Below, one piece after another: positions 6,131 through 14,038 of a stretch of 25,414 bases of DNA. A program made the position numbers and the translations under genes. The stretch is from Succinatimonas sp. UBA6849. GTDB lineage: Bacteria > Pseudomonadota > Gammaproteobacteria > Enterobacterales > Succinivibrionaceae. Location: assembly GCA_002449335.1 (NCBI GenBank), contig DKDL01000097.1:1-25414 (forward strand). The letters are read 5' to 3'. Each line of letters begins with the position of its first letter. Position 1 is the first letter of the stretch. The notes under the pieces are model-generated. The model made no database searches. It had not been told where the DNA came from and was given only the letters and a program-made list of their open reading frames with translations.

Positions 6131-9100
6131 TTATGGATTTGCAGGTGGATTACCGCCAGCAGGAGGGTTACTGCCACCTGCTTGATTGTTACTAACAGGC
6201 TGAGCATTAGCGACCTGCTGATTATTACCAATCTGTTGCAGACTCTGATTTGGCTGATTTCCACCAACAGGAGGCTGTGAAGGTAAGGCTGCGCCATTTA
6301 CCACAGAATTCTTGAATGAATTCTTCAAGCTTTGATTATCAAACTCACTAGTATTAACTTTGATCCTGTCTGATAAAACTTTTACCGTAGATTTCTTTCC
6401 ATCACGAAGAATTGAAATTGAAGCTGCAACAGCAGGGACCATTGCGGCAATGCCTTTCAAATAGAACATTGAGTTTTTAACACAGTCTTGAGGAGACATG
6501 TAGAAATTAGAACGATTGCGAGTTATGTAGTTTTTCTTAGCATTTCCATTTTCATCTAATGAAGCTAAAACAATAGCTTCAACAAGATCATAAGCTGCCT
6601 GCAGAATATCTACAGCATCGGTGACACATGAGCAGAAAAAAGAAAGACCATCTATTTCTTGATTGCGATACTGATCTCTATCTTCAATTTTCTTATACAC
6701 ATCTTCAACAATCTTTAATGGAGTCGAGGTAAATTTCTGTATAGCGGCTACAGAAACTTTAGCGCCCTTCTTATTGCTGTAAGTAGTGGCAAAATTTAGT
6801 AATCCCAAGATATTACTTGATAAATTAGCAATATTAAATTTTACAGCTCTCTTCTTTGGTGTAGTGATAGTTACAGGAATACCTGATAAAGTTGCACTTC
6901 CACTTGCGATACTTACTTTTCCACCAAATCCATCCTTTAAAGAAGAGCTCAACAAGCCTGACATACTAGTAGTCATACCTGTCATAGAGACACCAGTATT
7001 TGAAACATTGATATTTGAATCATATGGAAGATCACACTTCCACACTCTTCTAATCTTAGAGTTGATAGAACGGGGAGAAACCTCAAAGACTGCACTGCCA
7101 GTATTTACTGATACTTTTTTCTCTGAAATAAGGTTAATAGCACCATCTGCACTGATATTGATACTACCCTTTACACGCAGAGTAAGATTCTTGGCATCAA
7201 TCTCAAGATTGTTTTTAGCTGCAAGCTTTAAATCACCATCTGAATTGAGAGTTGAATGTGATGTTGAAAATATTCCTTTGAGTATATCTTCAGCATCTTT
7301 TGTACTTTCAGCCTTAGTGATAATTAGCATTAGCTTTTCTGCAACAGCTGTTAAATCTTTATATACGTTCTCAAGATTTATCTTTTCATAAGAAGCATTA
7401 ACATCTTTACCTTCTTTTAAAACGGCTCTGTAATTATTTCTGGTTTGTTTCAATTCATTTGGTAAAGATAGACATTTAGCAGCTATTTGAATAGCTGAGC
7501 TTTTTGGATAGAGTTGTGCTACGGTTGTCCCCTTGTCATTAAAGTCTTCATAGATAGAAAGATCATTTTTTCTGATAGAAACGCCGTACATAAAGTTATC
7601 AACATCATCATTTAAGATGAGATAACGGAATTTATCCTGAATAGAATCAAAATGATTAAAATCTAAGCCTTTTAACCCTATGTCGAAGTCTGCATAGTTC
7701 TCTTTACTATCTTTGTAGTCAATAAAAGAAACACCTGACAGATTTGATTTTTGCAACTTCTCATCAATTACATCAATATCATCTTCCTGTGGAAGGTAGG
7801 CATAAAAGAGATAACTGTTGTTGGCTTTTAATGCCACTACTCTTTGACCTACACGCGGAAATGAGCTTATATAGTTTGAGATATTACCTGAAACCTGACT
7901 TAAGTATTCAACAACTACCGGTGTGTTGTTTTCAGACGATTCTGAGCTTCCAGTATCAGCATCACTTACCTTTATATAGAACTTTGTAGGAATTGATCCG
8001 CCTGATACAGGACTGATAGTGTTCTCAATATAAACAGTTTCTTCTTTTGCTTCTTCGCCTTTTTGGGCTTCTTTTTTTACTTTATAGTTCTCAGTCTTGC
8101 CGTCTTTGTCGCAGACAGTTCCTACTATAAAGTTAGAACTATTAACCTGAGTTACCGCTCTTGCATTAGCATCAGACAATGCAATGGCAGTACCATGTGA
8201 ATTCTCAACAGGTACAAGGACACAATCAGACAAACTTGAGTTATGACTTATTCTTGCAACATCAACTACAGAGCCTAAAAGCTTTCTTTTCTCATCATTT
8301 GTTTTTACTAAAAATCCCAAACAGGTCTGTGTAAGTTCATACTCAGGATTGTTGTAATCAGTGTTCTTTACCTTTAAGGTTAAAGCATCTCTTACAATGA
8401 TAAACTTTTCATCCTCTGAATACTGTTTTAAGGTAAATTTAGCTCCTGGTGTGTATACAAGATCAGATACCTTTACTAAAACTTTTTCAGAAAGGCTCTT
8501 GTTTAAGCAATAGCTTGCTTCCTCATAATAAGATCTGAGCTCAGACTTTCTCTTATCAGACAAATTACCTAAGAATAGATAATTATCAAGATTAGAAGAG
8601 AGCTTTGGTGTTGTATCACCATTTAAAACACTTTCAAAATCGACCCTGCCGTCAGATTTAAGATCATAGATAAAGTGTGAAGCAAAAGAATCCTGACCAT
8701 CAAAGTAATTGGTTTCAATGACGTTTGAGCTTACATCTTGACCTAAATCATTGCCCTGAAACTGAACCTTACTCTCGTATACCTTTTCACCAGTATCAAC
8801 AGTCCAACCTCTTGAGAACACATATTTATTGTTGTTGCGTGTTCTGTCGTAGATAACATTAAAGTTAAGTCCAAAGGCTCTTATAAGAGAATTTACAAAC
8901 TCAAGATCACTTTCTTGAGCCTGAGACAGGACCAAGCCTTCAAGTACAGGTTTTTCCACAAAAAGAGGTGACTCATTACTCTCTTTATTAGTATCTGCTG
9001 TTAATTTCTCATCATTAAAGACAGTTTGTAAAACCTCATCTAAATTTTTATTTTCAAATGAACGGCTATGCTTCTTGTATGCTAGTTTTACTAGCTCAGG

Positions 9101-9445
9101 CATTAGTGTTAATTCATAAGCATAGATAAATTTCTTTTGAGAGTTTTCTGTTATCTGCTGATAAATGCCTAGATCTTCAAAAGACACCACTATACCTTTA
9201 AAGATCCTGTCACGACTTACGGTGTTCTCTGCATCAGACTGCTTTACAGTGAGCTTTAAATCAGAGAGCAACAGTGCTTTTAACTTAGCTTTAGTTAGCT
9301 TTTCTTTAGAGCAAAACTTTAGTTTTGCTCTAAAGGGAATGCTAACACCTTCATTGACCTCAAGGCTTAAGATCTCATTATCCTTAAAAGGAGTAAGCTC
9401 AATATTAGAGAAACGTGCTTCAATAGCATTTTTTACTTTTGACAT
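6131..9445 (-). CDS. vgrG: VgrG-like spike protein with long C-terminal extension
   Basis: 1104 residues. The N-terminal ~390 match the gp27-like base of type VI VgrG spikes (FKGIVVSFEDLG, then YAYELTLMPELVKL and FENKNLDEVLQTVF; ESDLEFVNSLIRAFGLNFNV is typical). An OB-fold-like region follows, about 400-555 (VGQRVVALKANNSYLFYAYLP). A gp5-type beta-helix needle at about 733-795 has the short alternating pattern LKLAAKNNLEIDAKNLTLRV. After it come about 300 residues with no recognisable domain and a Gly/Asn/Pro/Gln-rich tail (1055-1104). VgrG trimers cap the Hcp tube and carry effectors into target cells. No tssB, tssC, hcp, clpV or PAAR gene is nearby, so this is an orphan vgrG. AGAGGG sits upstream of the ATG. 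It follows the DUF6931-like gene by 27 bp. Confidence 0.88.
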   Translation of the reverse strand: MSKVKNAIEARFSNIELTPFKDNEILSLEVNEGVSIPFRAKLKFCSKEKLTKAKLKALLLSDLKLTVKQSDAENTVSRDRIFKGIVVSFEDLGIYQQITENSQKKFIYAYELTLMPELVKLAYKKHSRSFENKNLDEVLQTVFNDEKLTADTNKESNESPLFVEKPVLEGLVLSQAQESDLEFVNSLIRAFGLNFNVIYDRTRNNNKYVFSRGWTVDTGEKVYESKVQFQGNDLGQDVSSNVIETNYFDGQDSFASHFIYDLKSDGRVDFESVLNGDTTPKLSSNLDNYLFLGNLSDKRKSELRSYYEEASYCLNKSLSEKVLVKVSDLVYTPGAKFTLKQYSEDEKFIIVRDALTLKVKNTDYNNPEYELTQTCLGFLVKTNDEKRKLLGSVVDVARISHNSSLSDCVLVPVENSHGTAIALSDANARAVTQVNSSNFIVGTVCDKDGKTENYKVKKEAQKGEEAKEETVYIENTISPVSGGSIPTKFYIKVSDADTGSSESSENNTPVVVEYLSQVSGNISNYISSFPRVGQRVVALKANNSYLFYAYLPQEDDIDVIDEKLQKSNLSGVSFIDYKDSKENYADFDIGLKGLDFNHFDSIQDKFRYLILNDDVDNFMYGVSIRKNDLSIYEDFNDKGTTVAQLYPKSSAIQIAAKCLSLPNELKQTRNNYRAVLKEGKDVNASYEKINLENVYKDLTAVAEKLMLIITKAESTKDAEDILKGIFSTSHSTLNSDGDLKLAAKNNLEIDAKNLTLRVKGSINISADGAINLISEKKVSVNTGSAVFEVSPRSINSKIRRVWKCDLPYDSNINVSNTGVSMTGMTTSMSGLLSSSLKDGFGGKVSIASGSATLSGIPVTITTPKKRAVKFNIANLSSNILGLLNFATTYSNKKGAKVSVAAIQKFTSTPLKIVEDVYKKIEDRDQYRNQEIDGLSFFCSCVTDAVDILQAAYDLVEAIVLASLDENGNAKKNYITRNRSNFYMSPQDCVKNSMFYLKGIAAMVPAVAASISILRDGKKSTVKVLSDRIKVNTSEFDNQSLKNSFKNSVVNGAALPSQPPVGGNQPNQSLQQIGNNQQVANAQPVSNNQAGGSNPPAGGNPPANP
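9304..9335. repeat. Perfect 15-bp-arm palindrome inside vgrG
   Basis: CTTTAGAGCAAAACT (9304-9318), a 2-nt centre, then AGTTTTGCTCTAAAG. It falls on vgrG codons about 37-48, encoding FRAKLKFCSK. In the mRNA this would be a very stable hairpin for such AT-rich sequence, about 110 nt into the coding region. Confidence 0.85.
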
Positions 9446-9472
9446 AATATTTTCCCTCTCAAGCTAGTTCTT

Positions 9473-10678
9473 TTAGGCTTTAAATCTGGTGTACTCAGCT
9501 GATGCTTTATCAGTATCATCAGCTCTTATCTTTTCTTTGACTTGTTTATGCGCTAAACAGCCATCAAAGCTGTTTGGCTCTGACAACTTGTGATGAGGCA
9601 TCTCAGGATTTTTTATGAAATCTGAAAAGTTGTTAATGCCAAAGCCGATCTCTTGACCGATGTTAAAGTACAGTTCAACTCTTTCATCAAACTTTCTAGT
9701 GCCTCCTTCTGCTAAGGCACACATTAAAAGTAAGGAATTTAATCCGTTTGAAGCAAGTCCTGCTGGTGTTTTTACTACTTGCGCTGAATCTGGAGTAAGA
9801 TTTCCAAAGCTCCAAAAACAGATTAGACACAATAGTCCTTCAGGGATATCTGGACAAGTGTTGCCAATAGCTAAACAGCGTTTAGCATTAGCATCATTTG
9901 GAGCGACGATAAAGCTGTAGGCTGCATCCATAGCTGAAGCCTTTTGAGTTTTAAGCTCCTCTTCACTCTTCTTTGGAACAGCTTTCTTAATAGTATCGAT
10001 AGTCTCTTGTCTTATCTTTTCAATCTTTGCTTTGAGCTCTTCACTAGCCTTGTAAATAGGAGTTTTAGTTTCATCAAAGTCAGAATGAGTTTTACTAAAC
10101 TCTATGGCATCATCAATAGACTTTTGTAAAAACTCTTCAGGATCAAATCCACACTCTTTTTTGAACGCATCCCAAACTGCTTTTTTAACAGTAAAGAAGA
10201 GTTCTTTGGTCTCAGGACCTGCCATATCAAGGCTCTCCATTGCCCTTTTCTCGGCATCCTGTTTTGTGCTTTCTAATTTAGCCAGTTCTTCAGTAAATCT
10301 CTCGTTCAGAGGCTTTTCATGCTCCTCAGGCATTTTTGCCCAATCAGGTATTGAAAATGATTTTGGTTTACCAATATCAGCAATATCTCTAGGCTTTGAA
10401 GGACTTAATTGCAATTCCTTCATTAAAGAGAGAACCACACAATAGCCCCACCAGTCTAAAGCTCTTTGGTGAAGGTTATAAGCTAAAAACTCGCTAGCCT
10501 GCTTATACTGTTTTTGTGAAGACAGTTCTTTTACAAAGTCCTCAGCATTTGGGTACTTTTGAGCTAGCTCTCTTAATTCAAAAGGCAGCTTATAGTTCTC
10601 TTGATCTACAACTTCTTGAACTTTTAAATGATGTTGCAACACATAGTGACGGTTTAACCAATCGAGCTTATCAGCCAT
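9473..10678 (-). CDS. DUF6931-like VgrG-associated protein with inserted helical segment
   Basis: 401 residues. About residues 35-90 (YPNAEDFVKELSSQKQ, then ASEFLAYNLHQRALDWWGYC) and about 245-320 (AYSFIVAPNDANAKRCLAI, then FWSFGNLTP and TPAGLASNGLNSLLL) look like the two halves of the DUF6931 family. Its members have an A-x-x-WW-x-C signature and a W-x-x-x-P-x-d-x-x-R segment and are often encoded beside vgrG. Between the halves is a charged, Lys/Glu-rich, probably coiled-coil insertion (about 105-240). No signal peptide or membrane span is seen. It is the first gene of the cassette, with GAGG 8 nt before its ATG. A likely role is VgrG adaptor or chaperone; this is an inference from position, and the family assignment is from memory of motifs. 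Confidence 0.72.
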   Translation of the reverse strand: MADKLDWLNRHYVLQHHLKVQEVVDQENYKLPFELRELAQKYPNAEDFVKELSSQKQYKQASEFLAYNLHQRALDWWGYCVVLSLMKELQLSPSKPRDIADIGKPKSFSIPDWAKMPEEHEKPLNERFTEELAKLESTKQDAEKRAMESLDMAGPETKELFFTVKKAVWDAFKKECGFDPEEFLQKSIDDAIEFSKTHSDFDETKTPIYKASEELKAKIEKIRQETIDTIKKAVPKKSEEELKTQKASAMDAAYSFIVAPNDANAKRCLAIGNTCPDIPEGLLCLICFWSFGNLTPDSAQVVKTPAGLASNGLNSLLLMCALAEGGTRKFDERVELYFNIGQEIGFGINNFSDFIKNPEMPHHKLSEPNSFDGCLAHKQVKEKIRADDTDKASAEYTRFKA

Positions 10679-10726
10679 TTTTATTTCCTCACATTAGAGC
10701 TTGCTAAAAAACTACTGTAAAACAAA

Positions 10727-10756
10727 ATATTAGTATCTAAAAAGCAATAATACCAA
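10727..10756 (-). promoter_or_regulatory. Candidate promoter of the vgrG cassette
   Basis: Minus-strand TTGGTA, 18-nt spacer, TAATAT, about 50 nt upstream of the first gene. Each box matches 4 of 6 consensus bases. An overlapping alternative is TTGATT with GATACT at 17 nt. This is the only reasonable site close to the gene, but the match is weak. Confidence 0.35.
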
Positions 10757-11034
10757 TCAACTATGCTTAACTTAAGCAAAAAAAGCGACTATCCGCACAT
10801 TGTTACGGTCAAATACGATAAAAAGTAGCACTAATCAACAAAAATGGCGCTGTATAGCCAATTAGACAAGAGCTACTTCAAAGTTTTAGAGTAACTAAAT
10901 CTTTGAAAATCTAATTGAGCAAAAAATCGATTCCCAATTTCAAAAATCCGTTTAAGTTCCCTTTTATGTGAGGCAAAATTACTATCTTTATGGATGATAA
11001 GTAAGAGAGAGCAAATGTGGCCTTGAAATACTAA
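10757..11034. other. Intergenic region with nested inverted repeats
   Basis: No gene seen. At 10859-10917, CAATTAGA and TCTAATTG enclose TTCAAAG and CTTTGAA, so a two-part stem could form. The rest is AT-rich sequence without a plausible coding frame. It separates the vgrG cassette promoter from the tnpB-like remnant. Confidence 0.45.
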
Positions 11035-11088
11035 AAAAACATCTACAATGAGTACGGATTGCGGTATATCTCTGAGGAGAATACCTAG
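11035..11088 (+). pseudogene. Possible 3' remnant of an IS200/IS605-type tnpB
   Basis: The frame reads KNIYNEYGLRYISEENT then TAG. Upstream of an in-frame TAA (11032-11034) the same frame reads ERANVALKY. Together this resembles the conserved end of TnpB proteins (RDxNAAxNI, NEGLR), with an inactivating stop. The strong hairpins that follow would fit the right end of such an element. The match is short and could be chance; no tnpA, left end or rest of tnpB is present. Confidence 0.35.
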
Positions 11089-11120
11089 GAGAGTCGGATG
11101 CGTCCGGCTCTTCTTATTTA
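11063..11120 (+). other. Two consecutive strong hairpins with T-rich tail
   Basis: Hairpin 1 (11063-11085): GGTAT and TCTC pair with GAGA and ATACC around TGAG, with one bulged A. Hairpin 2 (11088-11113): GGAGAGTCGGA pairs with TCCGGCTCTTC around TGCG, with G-T wobbles, then TTATTTAT. Hairpin 2 could act as a terminator on the plus strand. The pair could alternatively be the right-end and guide-RNA scaffold of a decayed IS605-type element, or a small RNA. No family was recognised. Confidence 0.55.
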
Positions 11121-11277
11121 TAAAGTAGATAATCTAAATTTACACAGAAATCAAATCGTAACGAAGTTTTGTGCCGAACATAGCTTTTTTAAAATTTCAC
11201 AGAGATTCGATATTCATACCTTAGATCTTATTTACAAATACCTTCTAATGAAAAATCCAACAATAGCTCACTGATCA

Positions 11278-11306
11278 CCCAAAATCAGATCACCTTTTAG
11301 GTGATC
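11278..11306 (-). terminator. Candidate terminator of the tRNA-Trp transcript
   Basis: On the minus strand GATCACC, loop TAAAA, GGTGATC forms a perfect 7-bp stem followed by TGATTTT. It lies about 145 nt downstream of tRNA-Trp, with nothing else transcribed that way until the vgrG cassette. Confidence 0.45.
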
Positions 11307-11450
11307 GCGTGTCATAAAACGTGTTCCAAACGTGTTCTTCTGAAAAATTGCGTGCGACAGCAAAATAAGTATTTTGTTTTAAAATCAAATAGATACAGTA
11401 ATTCTGCGATAGATTTTTTAAGATTTCAAAATTAGGAAAATCATCAGAAG

Positions 11451-11526
11451 TGGCAGGGGCAGAAAGACTCGAACTCTCAACCGTCGGTTTTGGAGACCGC
11501 TGTTCTACCATTAGAACTATGCCCCT
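11451..11526 (-). tRNA. tRNA-Trp (anticodon CCA)
   Basis: 76 nt including an encoded CCA end. The acceptor stem AGGGGCA pairs with TGCCCCT, with discriminator G. The D arm contains TAATGGTAGAAC. The anticodon loop reads CTCCAAA within GCGGTCTCCAAAACCG. The T arm has GAGTTCGAGTCTTTC. It closely matches gammaproteobacterial tRNA-Trp. It is a single tRNA gene with its own promoter. Confidence 0.96.
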
Positions 11527-11542
11527 GTGGAATTGCCGTAGT

Positions 11543-11571
11543 ATTATCAACAAATTGCCCCTCTTTGTAAA
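11543..11571 (-). promoter_or_regulatory. Promoter of tRNA-Trp
   Basis: Minus-strand TTTACA (5 of 6), a 17-nt spacer and GATAAT (5 of 6). The expected start is near 11536, giving a 10-nt leader before the mature tRNA. The G-rich spacer and good boxes fit a stable-RNA promoter. The -35 box lies in and beside the loop of the 11556-11577 hairpin. Confidence 0.65.
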
Positions 11572-11577
11572 GGGGCA
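11556..11577 (-). terminator. Hairpin with tRNA-Trp acceptor-stem arms, possible terminator of the MFP/permease operon
   Basis: TGCCCCT and AGGGGCA form a perfect 7-bp stem with an 8-nt loop, 53 bp past the permease stop codon, followed on the minus strand by ATTTGTT. It may end the upstream operon, but the T-tract is poor. The arms are identical to the two sides of the tRNA-Trp acceptor stem 30 bp away. Confidence 0.4.
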
Positions 11578-11629
11578 TATCAAAATAAATTTAATCTTTT
11601 TTTAACAATGGCTTATATAAGGCATTTAA

Positions 11630-12835
11630 TTAAGTCTCGCTTTGAGTTTTTTCACCTTCATTTTGCTCAAATTTCTTCATTTCAAAGAAATTATGACGAG
11701 TTTTATAGTAAACGATTGCAAGAATAGAGGTAATCACTGTCATATAAAGAGCATATTGACCATAGCTCTTTATCATGTCAGACAATGGTAAGCCTCTCAT
11801 GGCAAAGTCACGCCAGAACTCATATTCCCATGTAAGAGGGAAGCAAAACTTAGCGGTATTTACCCAAGCAGGCATATATCCTGAAGCTAAAAGTGATCCT
11901 CCAAGGATAAAGCCTGGTGGCACAATTAAGATCATCTTGCTGCCTCCTTCACTAGGTTGATTAGTCTTCCATGTTACTAATAAAGCTAGGACACTAATTG
12001 AAAAACCAGTCATCAGCATACTTGGTAAATGGAAGAAATAGTTGCCTTCAAATCTCATTTGACCAAAGATGATCAAAGGCGCTGTTACAAGAGAGATTGC
12101 CGTCGTGTAGATAAGAGCATAAGGTAGTAGTCTTGCTAAAAGGCAGGCAAAGCCATCTTCTAAAATTGCCTGCCAGCGCATTGAGACCTTAAAGCGACCT
12201 ACTAACATTACTGAGGTAAGTCCTAAGATAATGGATGAGAAAAAGTAGATAAAGGCACTACAAAAGGTAATAGATGCTGAGGTTGTAGGATTGTACAGCT
12301 CTCTTTTTACCATATCCATAGGCTGCAACAGAGCCTGTACTTTTTCACTTGAAGCTTTGGCAAGAGCTGCAACCTCAGGAGCTGAGTTCTCAGCTCCTAA
12401 TGTAGCAATCATCTCACTTAGATTAGCGATAGCCTGACCGTTTTGCCCAAGATTTGAGTAGTCAGCAAAGTAGCCTATATTAAAAGTTCTGTCGCGTCTT
12501 TTAAGCTCTTTTTCTAAACCTCTTGGAAAATAGAGTACACCGATGTTTTTATCATGAGCTGTAAGATCACGCACTGATACAGGTGAATGGTAAACCTCTG
12601 TAATTTCAACATAGGCGGAGGTATTAAGTTTCTCAATTAGAGTTGTAGACAGATGAGAGCTATCAAGATCAATAACTGCTATCTTGCCTTCAAACACCTC
12701 ACCATGACGGGCGCAGACTGATACTATCAGAGTGATCATAATCGCCATCATGAATGCGGCAATATGGTAAGGGATGAACCTGCCTGAGAGCATCGCCTGA
12801 AATTCCTCGTCGATGGAGGCTATTATCTTATTCAT
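11630..12835 (-). CDS. ABC-2-type permease paired with a membrane fusion protein
   Basis: 401 residues from the ATG at 12835, which has GGAGG 6 nt upstream; a GTG one codon earlier is too close to that site. An N-terminal membrane span (about 21-43) is followed by a ~150-residue periplasmic domain (GKIAVIDLDSSHLS onward). Five further spans then form the ABC-2 core, ending with the GGSLLASGYMPAWV and FPLTWEYEFWRD region seen near the end of ABC-2 exporters. This is the YhhJ/YbhS-like architecture of permeases that dimerise and are driven by a separate ABC ATPase. It overlaps the upstream MFP gene by 8 bp, so the two are coupled. No ATPase gene is in this operon; the divergent YbhF-like ATPase is the nearest candidate partner. 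Confidence 0.85.
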   Translation of the reverse strand: MNKIIASIDEEFQAMLSGRFIPYHIAAFMMAIMITLIVSVCARHGEVFEGKIAVIDLDSSHLSTTLIEKLNTSAYVEITEVYHSPVSVRDLTAHDKNIGVLYFPRGLEKELKRRDRTFNIGYFADYSNLGQNGQAIANLSEMIATLGAENSAPEVAALAKASSEKVQALLQPMDMVKRELYNPTTSASITFCSAFIYFFSSIILGLTSVMLVGRFKVSMRWQAILEDGFACLLARLLPYALIYTTAISLVTAPLIIFGQMRFEGNYFFHLPSMLMTGFSISVLALLVTWKTNQPSEGGSKMILIVPPGFILGGSLLASGYMPAWVNTAKFCFPLTWEYEFWRDFAMRGLPLSDMIKSYGQYALYMTVITSILAIVYYKTRHNFFEMKKFEQNEGEKTQSET

Positions 12836-13961
12836 CACGAACCTCCATCGTCATACCAGATATAACATCTGGAGAGTCCACATAAATTCTTACCTGAAAT
12901 GAGGTCAGATCACCTAAACCGCGCTCACGAGTCATTCTAAGATCTGCAAAGGTAGGAGCTGCAGTTGCAAACCTTACAGTACCAGTAAGATCACTGTCAG
13001 TTGCTACACAATGAACTTTTACTTTATTGCCCTTTTTATACTTTAGTACCTGATCTTCACTTACATAGATATCAAAGTATTTTCTGTCAGTTTCCAAAGT
13101 AAGACCTGATGAGTTTGGAGATACCAGCTCTCCTTGCTGATATAAGATCTTTAAGATCTTGCCGTCACATGGAGCCATTAAAGTAAGACGGCTGTAGTTG
13201 ACCTCTTCTTGTTTTAATTGAGCCTCAGTCTGCTTTAATTGAGCTTTAAGATTGTCTAAAGCATTTTTCATGTTATCAATCTCAAATCTTTCATTCTTAA
13301 TTGATAACAAGGTCATGCCCTTTGCTGAACCTGTTCTCTTTAACTTTTCTATCTGCTCATCTGTGGCACCATAAATTGCTGCCTGTAGCTTACGCAAAGC
13401 TTGAGTTTTAGCAGCTCCTGCCTGAATATTCTGTGAATTGGCACTGTCATAGTCAGACTTTGAGATGCTTCTGGTATTGACTAGTGAGTTGGCTCTTTTA
13501 TATTGCTTTTGAGCTAAAAGATTAGCTGACTCTGATGCTGTAAGAGATTGCTTTAACTGTTCAATCTCTTTCCATTTGGTTAACTCCTCTAAATCAACAT
13601 TGGCTTTTCTAATCTCAATTTCATTTTCTTTTGAAAGAATTAAAGCCTTTTGAGCTTCAATTGAAGCTTTAGTTCTTTCAATGCTGATAGCTGTATCGGT
13701 GTCATCTAAGACCATTAGAACCTCGCCTTTTTTAACTATTTGAGATTCTTCAATATCACGCTTTAACAGCACTCCACCTACATTCTCAAATGAAACATCC
13801 ACTGTATCTGCTGTTAAGACTCCTGACTTAATGCTTTTAGCAATCGTGGTGGCATCACCTCTTGAACCAAAATAAATAAGAGTTGAACTGATGATGAGTA
13901 ATGAAAACATGGTAAGTAGAGTTCTTAGAGCACCTCTACTCATATTTGAATTTAACTTCAC
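12828..13961 (-). CDS. HlyD-family membrane fusion protein
   Basis: 377 residues from a GTG at 13961, or 371 from the ATG at 13943; neither has a clear ribosome site. A membrane anchor is at about 11-32. A lipoyl-type half-motif (VSFENVGGVLLKRDIEESQIVKKGEVLMVLDD) and its second half (LMAPCDGKILKILYQQGELV) flank a long coiled-coil hairpin (about 90-250). A beta-barrel and membrane-proximal region follows. Such proteins bridge the inner-membrane transporter to an outer-membrane channel. It is divergent from the TetR operon and shares the 300-bp control region with it. It is only distantly similar to the second fusion protein at 14874-15854, which is shorter. Confidence 0.87.
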   Translation of the reverse strand: MKLNSNMSRGALRTLLTMFSLLIISSTLIYFGSRGDATTIAKSIKSGVLTADTVDVSFENVGGVLLKRDIEESQIVKKGEVLMVLDDTDTAISIERTKASIEAQKALILSKENEIEIRKANVDLEELTKWKEIEQLKQSLTASESANLLAQKQYKRANSLVNTRSISKSDYDSANSQNIQAGAAKTQALRKLQAAIYGATDEQIEKLKRTGSAKGMTLLSIKNERFEIDNMKNALDNLKAQLKQTEAQLKQEEVNYSRLTLMAPCDGKILKILYQQGELVSPNSSGLTLETDRKYFDIYVSEDQVLKYKKGNKVKVHCVATDSDLTGTVRFATAAPTFADLRMTRERGLGDLTSFQVRIYVDSPDVISGMTMEVRDE

Positions 13962-14038
13962 TTTTGCATACCAAATTTCTTGTGGCGGTACACGTGATTA
14001 CTGGTACCTATAGGGTGAGTATGGAAAAATTGAAAATT

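Noticed and set aside
6786..7391. A 201-codon plus-strand frame inside vgrG
   Set aside because: Antisense shadow of vgrG with a hydrophobic low-information product and no start signal.
11047..11127. A 26-codon ATG frame rich in AGG/AGA codons through the two hairpins
   Set aside because: No ribosome site, and the sequence is dominated by stem-forming bases; structure explains it better than coding.
11290..11583. A 97-codon minus-strand frame
   Set aside because: It spans tRNA-Trp and its promoter; the peptide includes translated tRNA sequence.
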